DNA of 64,000 nucleotides from Cyanobacteria bacterium FACHB-63 (GTDB lineage: Bacteria > Cyanobacteriota > Cyanobacteriia > Leptolyngbyales > Leptolyngbyaceae), in NCBI GenBank assembly GCA_014695255.1, contig JACJNX010000122.1, forward strand, positions 1 to 64,000. Direction: 5' to 3'. Within the stretch, counting starts at the first letter, position 1. Each line of letters opens with the position of its first letter. This document shows positions 61,751 through 64,000 of this stretch, in pieces. Position numbers and translations under genes: made by a program. The notes below the pieces were generated by a model. It was given only the letters and a program-made list of their open reading frames with translations, did no database searches and was not told where the DNA came from.

Positions 61751-63865
61751 ATGAAAGTATTTCTTCAGCCTCTTTATTCTAGGCTCAATCCAGGTATCGG
61801 GAACTGCTCACTTGGGTGTGAGCAAAAGTGCCGTATTATTGAAGCCGCGCCAGACTTTCAGCCTGCTTTAGGCTACACTTGTCCTCTGTCAGTTCATCAA
61901 GCGGAAACTTATGCGGCGGTGACAACAGGCGATGCAGATATCATTTTTAATACCGCAACAACCGGAGATGGAAAGTCATTAGCTAGCTATTTGCCAGGAT
62001 TGCTAGCAGGTTCGATTCGGATCATGGGACTTTATCCCACAATCGAGCTTGTCGAAGATCAAACTCGTAGCCAACGCGAGTATCACGAGAAATTCAACTT
62101 AGACGCAGACTCGCGAATCGATCGTCTCTTTGGACAAGAACTAAGTCGTCGAGTTGAAGCCTCTGCAAGCAATCGATATCAAGAACTGCGGCTGACAATC
62201 GAGAATAGCCCAATCATCCTGACAAATCCCGATATTTTTCACCTGATTACGCATTTCCAATATCAAGACCTAGCTTATGGGATAGTAGACTTACCGCTTT
62301 TGCTAGCAGAATTTCCAGATTTGTGGGTTGCTGATGAATTTCACATCTTTGGTGCTCACCAAGAAGCTGCAATGCTGAATAGCTTGAGTTTCATTCGGCG
62401 ATCGCAACAACGCAAACGTCGATTTCTATTCACATCTGCTACACCAAAAGAGAAGTTTATTCAGCAACTTCAAGCCGCAGGACTCAAAACGAAAATAATT
62501 CCCGGTCATTATGCGAATCAGCCTGAATCTGGATATCGCCAAATTTTGCAAGCGATCGAGCTTGAATTTGTTCAACTCAAGCGACAGGACACATTAGATT
62601 GGCTGCAAGCGAATATTGCTGACATTCAAACTGCACTGACTTCTGAATCTCCGGGTCGTGGCTTGATCATTCTCAATTCGGTTGCTCAAACAGGTCGGGT
62701 CGTGAGGCTTTTGAGAGAGTTAATGCCAGATGTTCAAGTCGAAGAAATTAGCGGTCGAATGGATCGCGCTTCACGAGAAAAGACTCAGGGAGCATTGCAA
62801 TCCTCTGATCGACCTGTTCTGGTCGTTGGTACTTCTGCTGTTGATGTCGGTGTTGATTTTAGAATTCATTTGCTTATCTTTGAAAGCAGTGATTCTGCTA
62901 CTGTGATTCAGCGCTTGGGCAGATTAGGTAGGCATCCAGGCTTTAATTGGTATCGAGCGATCGCACTGCTTCCAAGTCATGCCCCTTGGATTTATGAGGA
63001 ATTGAAAAACCATCTAGAAGATCAGGCATCAGTTCCACGGGAAACATTACGAGATGCAGTGTTAGCCGCCTTCGATAGTCCGAATGAATTTGAAGACTAT
63101 CGTAAAGAATGGGGGGCATTACAAGCACAAGGAATGCTCTGGAATATGAGCCAAAAAAATCGAGCAGTAATGGCTCCTGTTCGCGATCGCATTCTGGAAG
63201 ATTTACAGCCGATTTATGGAGTTTCGGAATTAGAAACAGCCCGAAAACGTTGGGCAGCACTGGGACATTCCGAGACTGGAAGGGCCACACAATCAGAATT
63301 ATTGCGATTCAGAGGAGGGACTGCTTTACAAGCAGCCGTTTGGGATGAAAATCGATTCTACACTTATGATCTCTTGCGATTACTTCCTTACACGCTGGTC
63401 GAAATCATGGAGCAAGACGAATTCCTGCAGATTGCAAATCAGCATGGACATCCAGCTTACACATTTCAATATGCTCAAGTGTTTCTAAAAATTCGGCGTT
63501 GGATGGATGAACGGATTGATATTGCCTTGAGATGCGATCGTGATAGTAGTGAATTAATGTGCTGTGATCTGATTCTATTGAAATCATTCAGACTGGTAAA
63601 TCATCCTCAAGCAGAAGTATTGAATTGCCTAAGTCGTAAACAAATTCTCAGCTTTCTCATCCCGGTTGATTCCAAGAATCCAGCAAGTCATTGGGAAGTC
63701 GGCAAAATGCTCAAACTGACTCCGCTGTTTAGCTTATATCGCTTAGTGGACAGTTCAGAGCAATCTTATGCCTGCGCTTTTAATCAAGATGCTCTACTGC
63801 TCAAATCGCTTCGTCGCAAGCTGACTAAACTTTGCCGTTACAGTTCCACCTCACTGATTTTTTGA
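61751..63865 (+). CDS. cas3: Type I-D Cas3 helicase (Cas3')
   Basis: A superfamily 2 helicase that unwinds target DNA. Walker A is ATTGDGKSLAS (about 69-79), the DExH box is VADEFHIFG (about 193-201) and motif III is FTSATPKEK (about 227). Motifs V-VI are VVGTSAVDVGVDF and IQRLGRLGRHPG. Four cysteines in the first 45 residues (NCSLGCEQKC, YTCPL) resemble a metal site. No HD nuclease domain is present; in type I-D that domain lies on Cas10d. The next gene starts 1 bp after the stop. Confidence 0.92.
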   Translation: MKVFLQPLYSRLNPGIGNCSLGCEQKCRIIEAAPDFQPALGYTCPLSVHQAETYAAVTTGDADIIFNTATTGDGKSLASYLPGLLAGSIRIMGLYPTIELVEDQTRSQREYHEKFNLDADSRIDRLFGQELSRRVEASASNRYQELRLTIENSPIILTNPDIFHLITHFQYQDLAYGIVDLPLLLAEFPDLWVADEFHIFGAHQEAAMLNSLSFIRRSQQRKRRFLFTSATPKEKFIQQLQAAGLKTKIIPGHYANQPESGYRQILQAIELEFVQLKRQDTLDWLQANIADIQTALTSESPGRGLIILNSVAQTGRVVRLLRELMPDVQVEEISGRMDRASREKTQGALQSSDRPVLVVGTSAVDVGVDFRIHLLIFESSDSATVIQRLGRLGRHPGFNWYRAIALLPSHAPWIYEELKNHLEDQASVPRETLRDAVLAAFDSPNEFEDYRKEWGALQAQGMLWNMSQKNRAVMAPVRDRILEDLQPIYGVSELETARKRWAALGHSETGRATQSELLRFRGGTALQAAVWDENRFYTYDLLRLLPYTLVEIMEQDEFLQIANQHGHPAYTFQYAQVFLKIRRWMDERIDIALRCDRDSSELMCCDLILLKSFRLVNHPQAEVLNCLSRKQILSFLIPVDSKNPASHWEVGKMLKLTPLFSLYRLVDSSEQSYACAFNQDALLLKSLRRKLTKLCRYSSTSLIF

Positions 63866-63866
63866 T

Positions 63867-64000
63867 ATGACACTCCTACAATCTCTTCTTACTACAACGC
63901 TTGAAGTTGACCCTGATCCGATTCTTCAGGCATACATCGATACGATCGTTCCAGCAATGGAAAAAGAATTCGGTTCAATTCCAGCGCTAGGCGGCTCTGA
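63867..64000 (+). CDS. cas10d: Type I-D large subunit Cas10d/Csc3, start only
   Basis: The first 44 codons (TLLQSLLTTTLEVDPDP, QAYIDTIVPAMEKEFGSIPA, LGGS) match the N-terminus of Cas10d/Csc3, the hallmark of type I-D, which carries the HD nuclease. The gene runs off the window. The ATG follows the cas3 stop by one base, so they are one transcription unit. Confidence 0.85.
   Translation, partial: MTLLQSLLTTTLEVDPDPILQAYIDTIVPAMEKEFGSIPALGGS

Noticed and set aside
1-64000. tRNA, rRNA or known riboswitches
   Set aside because: No cloverleaf-like or conserved RNA pattern was noticed by eye; a covariance-model search would be needed to exclude them.

Overview
The window looks like part of a large cyanobacterial plasmid, probably from a filamentous Leptolyngbya- or Nostoc-like host. 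HIP1-type GCGATCGC octamers are dense, the Cas and conjugation proteins are of cyanobacterial type, and no rRNA, tRNA or core metabolic gene is visible. The layout (type I-D plus type III systems with several arrays on one replicon) recalls Synechocystis plasmid pSYSA, but here the CRISPR modules flank a conjugation apparatus.

Region 1 (1-23.6 kb) is a CRISPR and defence region. It holds an Uma2-like gene, a cas6 with a C-terminal helix-turn-helix extension, a membrane protein of unknown role and array 1 (6 repeats). A seven-gene type III-D operon on the minus strand follows: a CARF protein, cas10, three cas7/csx10-type RAMP genes, csx19 and a TIGR03986-like RAMP gene. Then come cas1, cas2, a four-helix-bundle gene and a zinc-ribbon gene on the plus strand, a GxxExxY gene, array 2 (12 repeats), an RT-Cas1 fusion broken by one base, and a HEAT-repeat STAND/NACHT-like ATPase broken between Walker A and Walker B. 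Arrays 1 and 2 have nearly the same repeat core, the same 8-nt 3' handle and recognisably the same leader, so one Cas6 and one effector could serve both.

Region 2 (23.7-41 kb) is a co-directional minus-strand conjugation operon: VirB2-, VirB3-, VirB4-, VirB5-, VirB6-, VirB8- and VirB10-like proteins, an M23 murein peptidase, two small exported proteins, the VirD4/TraG coupling protein and several plasmid-specific hypotheticals. The virB10-like gene carries a 55-nt near-perfect palindrome that looks like a template-switch mutation and breaks the frame.

Region 3 (41-54.4 kb) holds an HNH endonuclease with a likely DNA-modification-recognition N-terminus and a giant methylase / strawberry-notch helicase / primase-polymerase frame with another gene nested in it. 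It also has an actin-like ParM segregation gene with a partner gene, and a MobC / MobA relaxase module with a nested MobB-like gene.

Region 4 (54.4-64 kb) begins with a scar made of a cas6 C-terminal fragment joined to a nonsense-mutated copy of the STAND gene. A strong promoter and hairpin leader then precede a 55-repeat array, followed by a divergent WYL regulator and the type I-D genes cas3 and cas10d (cut by the window edge).

The clearest unusual points are the palindrome-templated frameshift, the three single-event gene breaks, the nested genes, the cas6-HTH fusion and its remnant, the uncharacterised membrane protein beside cas6, the cas2-linked helical-bundle and zinc-ribbon pair, and phased GGCTGAAT repeats upstream of two paralogous plasmid genes.
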